A stretch of DNA of 64,000 nucleotides from Lampris incognitus (Eukaryota > Chordata > Actinopteri > Lampriformes > Lampridae). Within the stretch, counting starts at the first letter, position 1, and every line of letters starts with the position of its first letter. A model generated the notes under the pieces. That model saw only the letters and a list, made by a program, of their open reading frames with translations. It did not search any database and was not told where the DNA came from. The translations under genes were made by a program, and so were the position numbers. The stretch spans positions 16,272,890 to 16,336,889 of the forward strand of contig NC_079224.1 of assembly GCF_029633865.1 (NCBI RefSeq), read 5' to 3'. This document shows positions 1 through 10,978 of the stretch, piece by piece.

Positions 1-527
1 AGGCTTCTCGCGCCGGGCCTCCTCTCCCTCTCTCTCCCTCCGTCTCTCCCTCTCTCTCCCTCCCTCTGCAGAAGGCAAATGAGCCGCTTGTCAGAAGAGA
101 CTTGAAGTGCCGTTTTCCTGTCACAGCACGCGGGAACGGAGCATAACTGCGACAATTTCCCTTCACACTTCCAGCTGCGATTGGAACTTCAAGTGTCACA
201 CTTACTTCTTATGTTTGCATTAAAAAAAAGCGCAGGAGAAAGTATCACCGGGGGGGTGGGGGTGGGGAGCTGGGTGGGGGGTGCTGAATATCGAAGGTTT
301 CATGTCTCAGGTGATTCCCCCCCCCCCTCAAACACCTGTTTATTAATCTGGAATCGATGTGATAATTGCAACTTGCAAAATCTCGGGGTAATGCACCATA
401 TTGGATATGGAGGAGGTGCAAATGCGTTTGCTAACCCGGTATTGCTGGTGCAGCGGTTTCCTGACAGGCTGGCGAGCAGCCGTCGAGGATGGGTCCCTCG
501 CAGCATCCGGGGCATCCTCAAGGATTA

Positions 528-651
<124 letters not shown>

Positions 652-1282
652 ACATATAAAGAGGAATAAAATAACAGTATTCCCAGAGCAAGTGAGAAAT
701 ATCCTCCACAAGCTTCTGTGGGGGGGGGGGTGTTGTCTTTGTTCGCCTTCCCGAGCAGATCCAGGACACACACCTAGCAGGTCAGCTCCTCTGCAGCCAT
801 CTGTACATCGCCCCCTTTAGTTACCTTCGCTTTAATGAAATTCCCAATTAAGTATACCTCCGCAAATTCACAAAACAACCCCCGTGTAACGTTTCTTAAT
901 GAATTCCTTTGTCTTGAGCTGGCACAGATGAGGCGCGAGAGTGGCACATGTACGGCGGGTGCATTAGTTAGGCAAACCCATGTGATGGTGCCCGTTCACG
1001 GCTGACAGAGCGTCAGTATCCTCGGGCATGGCTGCCAAGCTGCCAGTCTGTGCCGTCACACCTTGCTGCTTTTAAAGATTGCCCTGTAGAGACGGGGTGG
1101 GTTGGGGGTGGGGGGGTTAGTAACGGAGGGCCTCCCGTTTTTAACAGCATGCATTCTGCAAACCCAAGAGAGTTTATGACTCAGGATCACTGCCAACAAC
1201 TGCCCAACAGAATGGGGGGGTGGGGGTGGATGGGGGTGGATGGGACATGGAGATCGCAAGGAGAGGTGGGGGTAGCATGCAT

Positions 1283-1283
<1 letters not shown>

Positions 1284-1359
<76 letters not shown>
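1284..1359. repeat. (CA)n microsatellite
   Basis: Pure CA tract of about 38 units. Confidence 0.97.
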
Positions 1360-1363
<4 letters not shown>

Positions 1364-1442
1364 ATTGGATTTGTAAACATGCACATATAGAGTAAGGCCC
1401 CTACCGGTCACATTCATAGGAGGAGGAGGTATTTACCTGCCT

Positions 1443-1446
<4 letters not shown>

Positions 1447-1516
<70 letters not shown>
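1447..1516. repeat. (GT)n microsatellite
   Basis: Pure GT tract of about 35 units. It is complementary to the CA tracts on both sides, so the strand can fold back here. Confidence 0.97.
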
Positions 1517-1518
<2 letters not shown>

Positions 1519-1658
1519 CTGGAAGGAGAATGTTTAGCAGCTGGGGCCAATCTTGGGGTGTATACCCAACATACCTGCATGTCAAATCAATTCATCAAGG
1601 CTGCTCTATAACATGTTATGGGATAGGAGAAAATGTGCATGCATATGTACCCCTGCAC

Positions 1659-1660
<2 letters not shown>

Positions 1661-1744
<84 letters not shown>
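1661..1744. repeat. (CA)n microsatellite
   Basis: Pure AC tract of about 42 units, 145 bp from the opposite-sense GT tract. Confidence 0.97.
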
Positions 1745-1750
<6 letters not shown>

Positions 1751-2352
1751 CCACATTGCCTTTTCTCAGTAATCCACAGAAACGGCGGTGGATGGCAGAA
1801 TGTAAATGAGCTAGTTATTACACAGCAACGTTCATCAAGCTGAGCTGGAAAGACTTCAATGGCCCTGATGAATATGCATGCAAATTTGTTAATTAAGTTA
1901 ATTACTCTGCTGAAAATTCATTTGTCTTCCCAAGGACATTTCTGCAATGATTTTAACATGTTTCTGCCATTAGTCATGCACTCTGCTATTGAAAATCACT
2001 CCGGTCCAATTTTTGGGGGAAAGTTGTCGCCAAAAAGGGGGTGTAGATGACCTAAAAAGGAAGAGACTGAGGGGTGGGACAGGTAGAGGACGGCATCGTG
2101 TCAGTTACCTTGGATGATGTGGGCAGAGGAAGGTGGCAGATGGTGCAGAAGGGGAGTAGTTAGGGAGGAATAAACCAAAGTGGCAGTCCGACATGACTCT
2201 CCATCGGTGGTTGGATGGCGACTTGTCATCGTCAGATTTGCCGTTACTTGTCTCACTGTGGCCAGCTACGGTAAATATGGATGCATTTGAGTCTGCAACG
2301 AGGCGGTGTTGACAAAAGCATCTGCCAAATATCCTACTTTATCATAGATTAG

Positions 2353-2365
2353 CTTTATGCATGAG
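2353..2365. repeat. Left target-site duplication of the composite element
   Basis: CTTTATGCATGAG, an exact match to 4988-5000. Confidence 0.8.
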
Positions 2366-2552
2366 TCAAAGAGAGGTGAATCAGTTCATCCGGACATCGG
2401 GAGGAGTATTGAGAGAAACGCTTCATCGCTCACCTAAGTGACCCCTTCGGTGTCAGCTGACTGCAGGTATCCCCACCCTTATAAACAATACAGTGGCATA
2501 ATGACCGAAAACAATTATTGATTTCATATGTAAATTGCCGTGACCATTAACT

Positions 2553-4562
2553 AGACATACAATGGCCGTGTGTACTATTCACAGAGGATTGGGGAATGTT
2601 TGCAATCACAGCATTGCAAGATGGCGACAGATGTGCTCTTAGCCCCCCCCCCCCCCCCGGTTCAGGGATGGTTGTTCCCTCTTCACTTAGATGGCCTCTT
2701 TGACTCCCCCATTCAAACCAGCATTCCTCCCTATCAAGGAGGTGCACATCCTCATCCTTGAAAGAGCGGCCCCTGGTCTGTAGATGGGTGTAGACTGTGG
2801 AGCCCTGGCCTTGAAAGAAAGAGAGGCCCCTGGTCTGTAGATGGGTGTAGACTGTGGAGCCCTGGCCTTGAAAGAAAAAGCGGCCCCTGGTCTGTAGATG
2901 GATGTAGACTGTGGAGCCCTGGCCTTGAAAAAAAGTATGGCTCCTGGCCTGTAGATGGGTGTAGACTGTGGAGCCTTGGCCTTGAAAGAAAGAGCGGCCC
3001 CTGGTCTGTAGATGGGTGTAGACTGTGGAGCCCTGGCCTTGAAAGAAAGAGAGGCCTCTGGTCTGTAGATGGGTGTAGACTGTGGAGCCCTGGCCTTGAA
3101 AGAAAGAGCGGCCCCTGGCCTGTAGATGGGTGTAGACTGTGGAGCCCTGGCCTTGAAAGAAAGAGCGGCCCCTGGCCTGTAGATGGGTGTAGACTGTGGA
3201 GCCCTGGCCTTGAAAGAAAGAGAGGCCTCTGGTCTGTAGATGGGTGTAGACTGTGGAGCCCTGGCCTTGAAAGAAAGAGTGGCCCCTGGCCTGTAGATGG
3301 GTGTAGACTGTGGAGCCTTGGCCTTGAAAGAAAGAGCGGCCCCTGGTCTGTAGATGGGTGTAGACTGTGGAGCCCTGGCCTTGAAAGAAAGAGAGGCCCC
3401 TGGTCTGTAGATGGGTGTAGACTGTGGAGCCTTGGCCTTGAAAGAAAGAGCGGCCCCTGGTCTGTAGATGGGTGTAGACTGTGGAGCCCTGGCCTTGAAA
3501 GAAAGAGAGGCCCCTGGTCTGTAGCTGGGTGTAGACTGTGGAGCCCTGGCCTTGAAAGAAAGAGCGGCCCCTGGCCTGTAGATGGGTGTAGACTGTGGAG
3601 CCTTGGCCTTGAAAGAAAGAGCGGCCCCTGGTCTGTAGATGGGTGTAGACTGTGGAGCCCTGGCCTTGAAAGAAAGAGAGGCCTCTGGTCTGTAGATGGG
3701 TGTAGACTGTGGAGCCCTGGCCTTGAAAGAAAGAGCGGCCCCTGGCCTGTAGATGGTGTAGACTGTGGAGCCCTGGCCTTGAAAGAAAGAGCGGCCCCTG
3801 GCCTGTAGATGGTGTAGACTGTGGAGCCCTGGCCTTGAAAGAAAGAGTGGCCCCTGGCCTGTAGATGGGTGTAGACTGTGGAGCCCTGGCCTTGAAAGAA
3901 AGAGAGGCCCCTGGCCTGTAGATGGTGTAGACTGTGGAGCCCTGGCCTTGAAAGAAAGAGTGGCCCCTGGCCTGTAGATGGGTGTAGACAGTGGAGCCTT
4001 GGCCTTGAAAGAAAGAGCGGCCCCTGGCCTGTAGATGGGTGTAGACTGTGGAGCCCTGGCCTTGAAAGAAAGAGTGGCCCCTGGCCTGTAGATGGTGTAG
4101 ACTGTGGAGCCCTGGCCTTGAAAGAAAGAGTGGCCCCTGGCCTGTAGATGGGTGTAGACTGTGGAGCCCTGGCCTTGAAAGAAAGAGTGGCCCCTGGCCT
4201 GTAGATCGGTGTAGACTGTGGAGCCTTGGCCTTGAAAGAAAGAGCGGCCCCTGGCCTGTAGATGGGTGTAGACTGTGGAGCCTTGGCCTTGAAAGAAAGA
4301 GCGGCCCCTGGCCTGTAGATGGTGTAGACTGTGGAGTCCTGGCCTTGAAAGAAAGAGTGGCCCCTGGCCTGTAGATGGGTGTAGACTGTGGAGCCTTGGC
4401 CTTGAAAGAAAGAGCGGCCCCTGGCCTGTAGATGGTGTAGACTGTGGAGTCCTGGCCTGGCGTGTTAGCTCTCCTGTGTTGTGCCGTCGTCTTGACCAGC
4501 ATCTGTTTAGTTTCCCCATGCACAAGTCACGGCAATCCTCCCGGCACTTGGCGGGAGTGTTG
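2553..4562 (-). pseudogene. GIY-YIG endonuclease domain of a Penelope-like element, disrupted by a tandem array
   Basis: Read on the minus strand, the first part near 4560-4460 gives KCREDCRDL followed by QHRRANT. The last part, near 2770-2560, gives SFKDEDVHLLDREE followed by a frameshifted GGGLRAHLSPSCNAVI. These are the recognisable pieces of the GIY-YIG nuclease domain that follows reverse transcriptase in fish Penelope-like elements. Between them, where one 19-residue segment (GQDSTVYTHLQARGRSF) is expected, about 30 copies occur. The signature Tyr-Ile-Gly is altered (LCMG, with a frameshift), so the nuclease is dead. Open frames of more than 650 codons run through the array in more than one phase, because the unit is 57 bp and has no stop on this strand; I do not regard them as expressed proteins. 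Confidence 0.65.
2762..4457. repeat. 57-bp minisatellite, about 30 units
   Basis: The unit, read on plus, contains CTGTAGATGGGTGTAGACTG and CCCTGGCCTTGAAAGAAAG. I count about 30 head-to-tail units. Most are 57 bp, and at least six are 56 bp with GATGGTG instead of GATGGGTG. Sequence variants (CGGCCCC, AGGCCCC, AGGCCTC, TGGCCCC; CTGGTC or CTGGCC) are interspersed. The 57-bp ones keep a 19-codon frame on the minus strand. Unit identity is high, so the expansion looks recent. Confidence 0.95.
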
Positions 4563-4564
4563 GA

Positions 4565-4776
4565 ACGGTTGAGATGTGTATTTTCCAAACATCGCGTCTC
4601 AGTTGCTTTCAAACCACAAAAGACGCTGCGCCAGAAGTTGGTCCGCCCCAAGGATCAGGTCCCCCCGGCACAAACAGAGCAATATAGTGTACGCTGTTAA
4701 GTGCCGGGAGGATTGCCATGACTTGTACATTGCAACGATTCCCCAGCCCTACGTGAATAGTACACATGGCCAGTGA
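4565..4776 (+). pseudogene. Second, deleted fragment of the same retroelement ORF on the opposite strand
   Basis: The plus strand gives RCVFSKHRVSVAFKPQKTL and RQKLVRPKDQVP, then after a frameshift NIVYAVKCREDCHDLYI. These are the residues linking reverse transcriptase to the GIY-YIG domain. It then jumps directly to ATIPQPYVNSTHGQ, the extreme C-terminal segment, also present in the minus-strand copy as IPQSSVNSTHG. The body of the nuclease is therefore deleted here. The fragment lies head-to-head with the minus-strand copy, with the junction near 4560. Confidence 0.6.
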
Positions 4777-4987
4777 AGCGCTAGTTAATGGTCATGGCGG
4801 TTTGGACGTGAAACTGGTGGTTGTTTTCGGTCATCGTGCGACTGTATCGTTTATAAGGGTGGGGATACCTGCAGTCGGTTTACACTGAAGAGGTCACGTA
4901 GGTGAGTGATGCAACGTTTCTCTGTCCAGATGAACTGATTCAACTGGCTTTGATTTCCTTACCTGGATTATTGAGCATGCATCAAGA

Positions 4988-5000
4988 CTTTATGCATGAG
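4988..5000. repeat. Right target-site duplication of the composite element
   Basis: CTTTATGCATGAG, an exact match to 2353-2365. Confidence 0.8.
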
Positions 5001-5249
5001 ACATTGTTGGGTACCACATAGTACAACGCAGGTCACTGGACGACACATTCGTTCAAACAATTTGCTTCCGGAAAAAAAATTAGAGATTAATGATAGACAA
5101 TATCAAGCTGAACACAAAAAAAACCCTCCAGATTTGCTGTATCACGTAGGAATCTGGAGAGACATTAAAACAACTTTTATTGGATTTGACACGTTTAATC
5201 GCGTAATGATGCTGACACATTGTGTTAGTTCGACTGAGCTTAAAATGTT

Positions 5250-7300
5250 TTGCAGCTGATTTTCCTTTGTGCTCAGCATCTGGCGGCTCTCCTGTCAGTG
5301 TCCCAACCACAGTCGGCCAGCATTGATGGAGTCCAGTTGCCCTGATACCTCTTTCCCACGGTCCCAATGTCCTGGTGAAACCTTCCCCCATGTTCCTCAC
5401 TGACCGCACCAAGATCAGCAGGGAAGAAGTCCAAGTATGAATGCAGGAAATTGATTTTCAATGACATGTTTGCACTTCATGGTTTTGTGTGCTTTAAGCA
5501 TGTTGTCAAGCAGCTCAGTGTAGTTTTGCTGCTCTGTAGTTGCCAAGAAAATTCTCAGCAACATCCTTAAATGCCTCCCATGCTATTTTCTCTGGCCCCA
5601 CCAGCAGATCTTCTAACTTCCTGTCGTTGATGACCTGTCTGATTTGTGGACCAACAAAAATGCCTTCCTTTATCTTAGCATCAGTTATTCTTGGGAACAT
5701 CTATCTCAAATAGTGAAATCTATCACCTTCTTTCTTCGTTGCTCTCACAAAAATGTTCATCAATCTGAGTTTTGTGTGACGAGGTGGCAGAAATATCTTT
5801 GTTGGGTTGATCAGTGGTTTATAAGCCACGTTTCTCTGCCCTGGAACTAAATGCTTACGGAGCAGCCAGTTCTTTTTAATGTAGTGTGACTCTTTAGCAC
5901 GGCTATCCCCTTCACAAAGGGAACGACCCTACTTTGTATATCCGAGCTGCATTCCCAGTAGCAGTGCCACTACTTTTAAATCACCACAGATGTTGCAGTC
6001 GTAACTGTTTTACTGTATGTGTTTCAACAACAGTTCCAAGTTATTGTAGGTTTTTGTGTACTGCATAGCTCTGGGTAGTGAAGGGTGGACTTTGCCACTG
6101 TGTAACAGCACCGCTTTCAGGCTTAACTTTGACGAATCTATAAAAAGACGCCATTGTTGTGGGTCAGGGGGCACGGTGGTGCAGTAGTTAGCACGGTCGC
6201 CTCACAGCAAGAAGGTCCTGGGTTCGAGCCCTGGGGTAGTCCATCCTTTGGGGTCGTCCCGGGTCATCCTCTGTGTGGAGTTTGCATGTTCTCCCCGTGT
6301 CTGTGTGGGTTTCCACCGGTTGCTCCAGTTTCCTTCCACAGTCCAAAGAAATGTAGGTCAGATGAATCAGCTATACTAAATTGTCCCTAGGTGTGAATGT
6401 GTGATTGTGTGTCGGCCCTGTGATGGCCTGGCAGCCTGTTCAGGGTGTCTCCGCGCCTGCCGCCCAATGACTGCTGGGATAAGCTCCAGCATCCCTGTGA
6501 CCGTGAGATCAGGTTAAGCAGTTTGGATAATGGATGGATTTTGTGTGTCATGCACACAACCCAAAGCCATGAACAATCCATCAATGTCAGTGCAGAAACA
6601 GAGATTGTCAATCAGCATAAAGAAGTTTGTCAAATGTTCTTGATGGTTCAGAAAGATAGAAAATTTTGTTCCCTGGTGACCGCAAACCCCATCCTTGCAA
6701 TCTTGAAGCAAGTAGTTCTGCTTAAGCGTTTGACAAATCTAAGTCCCTGGCCAGGTCATTTAATTCTGGCTGTGTTATCAGATGAGGATAACCAGGCATA
6801 AAGTTCTCAACATCTGGATCAGTGTCGTCTTCCACATCTGGTTCATGCGTTGTGGCATCTTCATCTGCCTCATCTAGGCTCCATGTCTCTGGTGGCTTCG
6901 GTACTGGCAAACTGTCATGATGTGGCACCAGTCTCATGGCTGAAGGCAGATTGGGGATATTCAATAGATTTCTTATTTTTAGTAGAGAAGCCAGGTACAT
7001 TGGCAAGACAGAAGTAACAGCCCGTCGCGTGATCCTCCTGTTCTCTCCATATCATTGGGACTGCAAATGGTACTGACTTCCAAGTACCTCTGAGCCAAGC
7101 TCTCGGGTTGACCGCACATGTTACACAACAAATGTGAGGAGCCCAGAGTTTCTCTTGGTCACCAATTTTACATCAGAAGTAGAGCTCATATGCTTTCTGA
7201 ATACGTGCAGTCACGGTGCGTCTTTGAGCCTTAAGCGTTTACTCGCCGCAGATGTAACAGAATGTATGGCAGCTGTTGCAATATTCAACACATTTCTGCT
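5250..7300 (-). pseudogene. Decayed gene of a widespread animal mobile-element family, split by a SINE
   Basis: The minus strand from about 7290 to 5250 gives an ordered series of conserved blocks with stops and frameshifts between them. They are: a Cys-rich N-terminus (FCYICGE, then APHICCVTCAVNPRAWL, PMIWRE and CYFCL); an acidic linker with PHLITQPELNDLARDL; CTDIDGLFMALG; WRLFIDSSKLSLKAVLLH; FPRITDAKIKEGIFVGPQI; NFLGNYRA; and finally LHSYLDFFPADLGAVSEEHG, RFHQDI and KRYQGNW. I recognise this block order from a repetitive protein family common in fish, cnidarian and arthropod genomes. I do not know its transposon superfamily with certainty. SINE copy A (6167-6540) lies between CTDIDG and WRLFIDSS. 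Confidence 0.6.
6167..6540 (+). mobile_element. SINE family 1, copy A (full length)
   Basis: The tRNA-like head has an A-box-like motif (here TGGTGCAGTAG) and a B box GGTTCGAGCCC. The body includes GTGTGGAGTTTGCATGTTCT and AAATTGTCCCTAGGTGTG, and the tail CTGCTGGGATAAGCTCCAGC ends in GATAATGGATGGAT. It is flanked by TTGTGGGTCA (6157-6166) and TTGTGTGTCA (6541-6550), a 9/10 target-site duplication. It interrupts the decayed mobile-element gene. Confidence 0.85.
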
Positions 7301-10300
7301 GTATTAAATCTTCCTGAACACAACAAATCCCATTGTTACGTATACTCACTATGCTATTGCCTGAAGAACATGTGCATCAACATGCGTCCAAACAGCGTCT
7401 GTAAATGTGAGCAGCTTTTGTAGCCTGTCTGCCAGCATCTAACCTGACTAAGCATGCCCAGCCACGCCATAGCGCCTACTGAGTGTATGCCCAGGAAGCC
7501 TTGGACTGATCTAAACAGCTTGCTTTGTGGGCAGTGTACTAGTAGACTTAAAATATGATGGGATAGCCCCAAAAAATAGGTTATATCTACAAAACGGTAT
7601 GTGATAGGACAATTTCAAGGCGATTTTCACGATCAGCAGCCCAAAATCCACAGAATACACCCAAAAGTGTTCAGGAAGTGAACTCTTCGTTGTCCAGCGA
7701 GTGGAACAACCAAACAAAACTTCAGAAACCTGTACACGAACAACCTTAAAAGTCAGTTAGAAAGGGAGAAAAGCTCAAAAGTGATGAGAAGAGGACAGAT
7801 GGGAGAAAATATACCAAGGAAACATGCTGTTTGACACATCAACAAGCTAGCCTCACAGGTGGTCACCAATACTTTATGGTAGCCCTGACTGAACGGCCAG
7901 ATGTTTGATTTTTAATTTTTTTTAAATATAACTACTGAATGTGTTTTTCTACCTGCTGAAAGCAGGTAGGTGAAATCTGGCAAACCTTTTGTTGCAGAGA
8001 TCTGATGATATGCCTAGTTTATACAGAGGAAAGCTGCATATGCTCTGCATGGGAAAATTGAAGGTACAAGGAAAACGCTCTTTAGTCAAAATATGGGGGG
8101 GGGGCTACTCAACAGGGACGCTTGCAAAACGTTGTTTAACATTTTAAATCCCTTTTACACGAACCGAGTGCCATCTTTATTGTTGGTCTGTCCATGTGTG
8201 CGCCTCTGTCTCAATTTGGAAGGCCACACGTGGCCTGTCTGGTTCATCCAGTAAACTGCAATGGGACGAACAACATCACCCCGACGCACCCGTTCCCCCT
8301 AGTGGAGGAACGCAGCATTGCAGGGTCAGAATGCAGGTCGGCCTGCTTGGCATAAATTTCATGACCATTAGATGGGAGGCTTTGCAGGATATAATGCAAA
8401 ATGTGTTGTCCCCCCCCCCAGATTCGTGATCGAGGCTGTGCACGCTCACATCTGTTAGGGAGAGTGTGAGCACATGCCTGTCAAAAAAGTGGATCTAATT
8501 GTGTATTTGTGTTACCATTGCATTCCCGTGACAAATCTAATAAGGATAGGATGCAGAAAGGAAATGTCACACATGCTAATGTATGTCATATGTGGATAAA
8601 GCCATGTATGTTTTTAAACTAAAACATATGTACCGTTTGTAATGACGAGGATGACACCCTTAATTGATTTGCACGCCATTCGCTGACAGGCTAGATTAAC
8701 AAGCAATAAGACTTTATTAGCAAGATGCACAAAGTACACGCGTTTACACATTTGCAAGGCATTAATTAGATTCACATATGGTCAGAGTAATTATCATTAC
8801 AGATAGCTGGAATTAAAGACAGACATGGTTGCAGAAACAGAGGGAAAGTTGCCCTGGAGAAGAGACGAGCGGAGAGGAGGATGTGGGGCAGGAAGGGCTA
8901 GCAACAGAGGCGACACAAGAAAACAACAACAGCTGTTTCGCTTGTGGCTAAAAACAGGATCGAACAACAACAACAACAACAACATTATTTGATCAAATGT
9001 TTTTTTTCTTCCCTGACTTGAAGATAAGTAATGGCAAACCCTCAGACTTATAGATGTGGAGTTAGTAGACATTTGGAGGTTCAGCAGAGGGGAATTTTTC
9101 CACTTCTCTGTCTTTCTGCTTTCTTTACTCACTCACTCACTCACTCCTCTATAGGGTCACGGGAGGCTGGAGCCTGCCCCAGTGTACTTTGGAGACACCG
9201 AGACTACCAGTGCATCGCAGGGCCGACACCCAGATGCACCATGTCACTGCCATTCATAACTATAGTCCAGCTTACCTGTCACGAGCGGGCATGCATGAGT
9301 TTAGATTATGGGATGGGGGGGGGGGGGACACCACAGCACTCACACTGGACAAGTGCTGACAAAACCAAAATGGAGCCGTACGCTGGTTTGTGATTTGGCT
9401 GCTCATCAGCGTGCAACACACACACACTGCCTCGCAGGTTTGAATCTTCTCATTCAACCATCCAACAACACCCCCTCCCCCCCGCCCCCCTCAGATGTCA
9501 ATAGTGTTTTTATATCTGTCAACTGAGTAGAAATCCCACAGCTTCCTGTTTGTAGCTTTTAATCATTTTTCATCACCGTCACAGACATATAAATGACATG
9601 CAAGCATACGATCGCCCACGTACACACGTGCTCACGCATTCGCACATGCATGCACAAATGTGCCAATGCACGTACAGCACATCCACACACACACACACAC
9701 ACCTACACACACACACACCTACACACACCCACCCACACACATGCGTGCATACACACACGCTAACTGCAAGCATGCTGTCCCACTGCCTGCCAGAGAATGT
9801 GTGAGCACACCATGACTGCTCTGCCCTTGACATGTATCCAATCATCCAAGCGTGCTGGATGGTTTAGTTAATTAAGCTTAATCTACCCCCAGAGAGAGAT
9901 AGGAGTGCTGTTACACTGGCCCACCGAGCTGTCCCCATCCACTCTCTTCTGGACCCCCGTGGAGCCATCGGGGCTGCACTACTCAACCATGTTTGAGTGC
10001 ACTGACAGAACTGGGAGCAGTGGATTATGCAGTGATCTAGTATATTTTTTCGAGGAGTTGAGGGAAAAAAAACAACTAAACGCATATTAAGAAGAATAAT
10101 AGTCAAAAAATATGCCTGTGTTATGTTAATTACAGGAAAAAAATTACACAGTTCAGCTACGTATTTGGGTACAAAACACCTATCGATACTAGTCTGATTC
10201 TAGTTTGACTACTGATTGAACGGTCATTTGAATGTGAGACTGCAGACTCATTAAACCATTAATCAATTTAAAGCTACTATCCTGACGATTTACTTTGCCA

Positions 10301-10363
10301 GCAAATGTCCATCTGGATACTTTCTATCCCTGGCGTGTCCAAGGCAACATCTAATCCACAAAT
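7301..10363. other. Unassigned intergenic stretch
   Basis: No protein similarity or convincing splice-bounded exon was seen. It holds poly-G at 8095-8103 and 9316-9327, (CAA)n near 8970, a diverged repeat scrap near 9140-9230 with a GGGTCACGGGAGGCTGGAGC motif, and the CA-rich tract at 9684-9750. Confidence 0.5.
9684..9750. repeat. Interrupted (CA)n tract
   Basis: CA repeats broken by CT and CCCA interruptions, which suggests an older, degrading microsatellite. Confidence 0.9.
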
Positions 10364-10373
10364 ATTGGGATCA

Positions 10374-10547
10374 CGATCAAAGGCGGTTGAGTCAGTTCAT
10401 CTGGATACAATGTTTACTGACAGATACGTTTCATCACTGTGTTTCTTCAGAGTGATGAAACGTATCTGTCAATAAACATTGTATCCAGATGAACTGACTC
10501 AACCTTCTTTGATTTTCTTTCCTGGATTGTTGAGCATGCGCCAAGAC
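10374..10547. mobile_element. Short hairpin insertion derived from the Penelope-like element end
   Basis: Left and right halves are near-perfect inverted copies folding about 10443: GAGTCAGTTCATCTGGATAC at 10391 and its complement at 10484-10503. The stem runs about 55 bp each side. The 3' extension GATTTTCTTTCCTGGATTG then GAGCATGCGCC matches the right arm of the element at 2366-4987. ATTGGGATCA occurs on both sides (10364-10373 and 10548-10557), a 10-bp TSD. Confidence 0.7.
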
Positions 10548-10581
10548 ATTGGGATCATGAACGATGTTGCAGTTCACTTTT

Positions 10582-10968
10582 TTTTTAATTTATTTATTAT
10601 TTTTCTCCATCTCTTTTTCTCCCCAATTGTATCCGGCCAATTACCCCCTCTGTCTCTGCTCCTCCCCCTCTGCCGATCCGGGGAGGCCTGCAGACTACCA
10701 CATGTCTCATTTGAATACATGTGGAGTCGCCAGCCGCCTCTTTTCACCTGACAGTGAGGAGTTTCACCAGGGGCACGTAGCGCGTGGGGGGGGGATCACG
10801 TTATTCTCCCCCCAGTTCCCCACCCTCCCCCGAACAGGCGCTACTGCAGCGACCAGGACACACACACCCACATCCGGCTTCCCACCCGCAGACACGGGGA
10901 TTCGAACCGACGAACCCCGTGTTGGTAGGCCGCTACGCTAAACAGGACGACCGCAGTTGTTCACTTTT
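10582..10968 (-). mobile_element. SINE family 2, copy 1
   Basis: Minus orientation. The tRNA-like head is at the right end and carries the B-box complement (GGATTCGAACC, near 10899). The body shows the complement of the conserved AGGTGAAAAGAGGC/TGGCGAC region. The A/T-rich tail is at the left. GTTCACTTTT at 10572-10581 and 10969-10978 is the TSD. Confidence 0.8.
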
Positions 10969-10978
10969 GGGGTTACTG

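Larger units (their letters stand above)
2366..4987. mobile_element. Composite Penelope-like retroelement insertion with inverted arms
   Basis: A 13-bp perfect direct repeat, CTTTATGCATGAG, lies at 2353-2365 and again at 4988-5000. This marks the interval between as one insertion. Both ends carry the same terminal sequence in opposite orientation: the left arm (about 2366-2545) is minus, the right arm (about 4825-4987) is plus. Shared landmarks are GGGTGGGGATACCTGCAG and GATGAACTGATTCA. Inside is a GIY-YIG endonuclease fragment on the minus strand carrying a minisatellite, then a second, plus-strand fragment with an internal deletion. Inverted partial copies and TSDs of variable length are known for Penelope-like elements. 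Assignment to that order is my inference from the endonuclease and arm structure. Confidence 0.7.

Noticed and set aside
2762-4457. CRISPR-like regular repeats
   Set aside because: Units are head-to-tail with no unique spacers, in a vertebrate genome; it is a minisatellite.
2547-4651. Two overlapping open frames of over 650 codons on the minus strand
   Set aside because: They are translations of the stop-free 57-bp minisatellite flanked by retroelement remnants, with frameshifts from 56-bp units. No start context, conserved full domain or host-gene likeness.
6213-6226. tRNA gene suggested by GGTTCGAGCCC and similar B boxes at many sites
   Set aside because: All lie at the same position in dispersed SINE copies, with no acceptor-stem pairing or anticodon arm.
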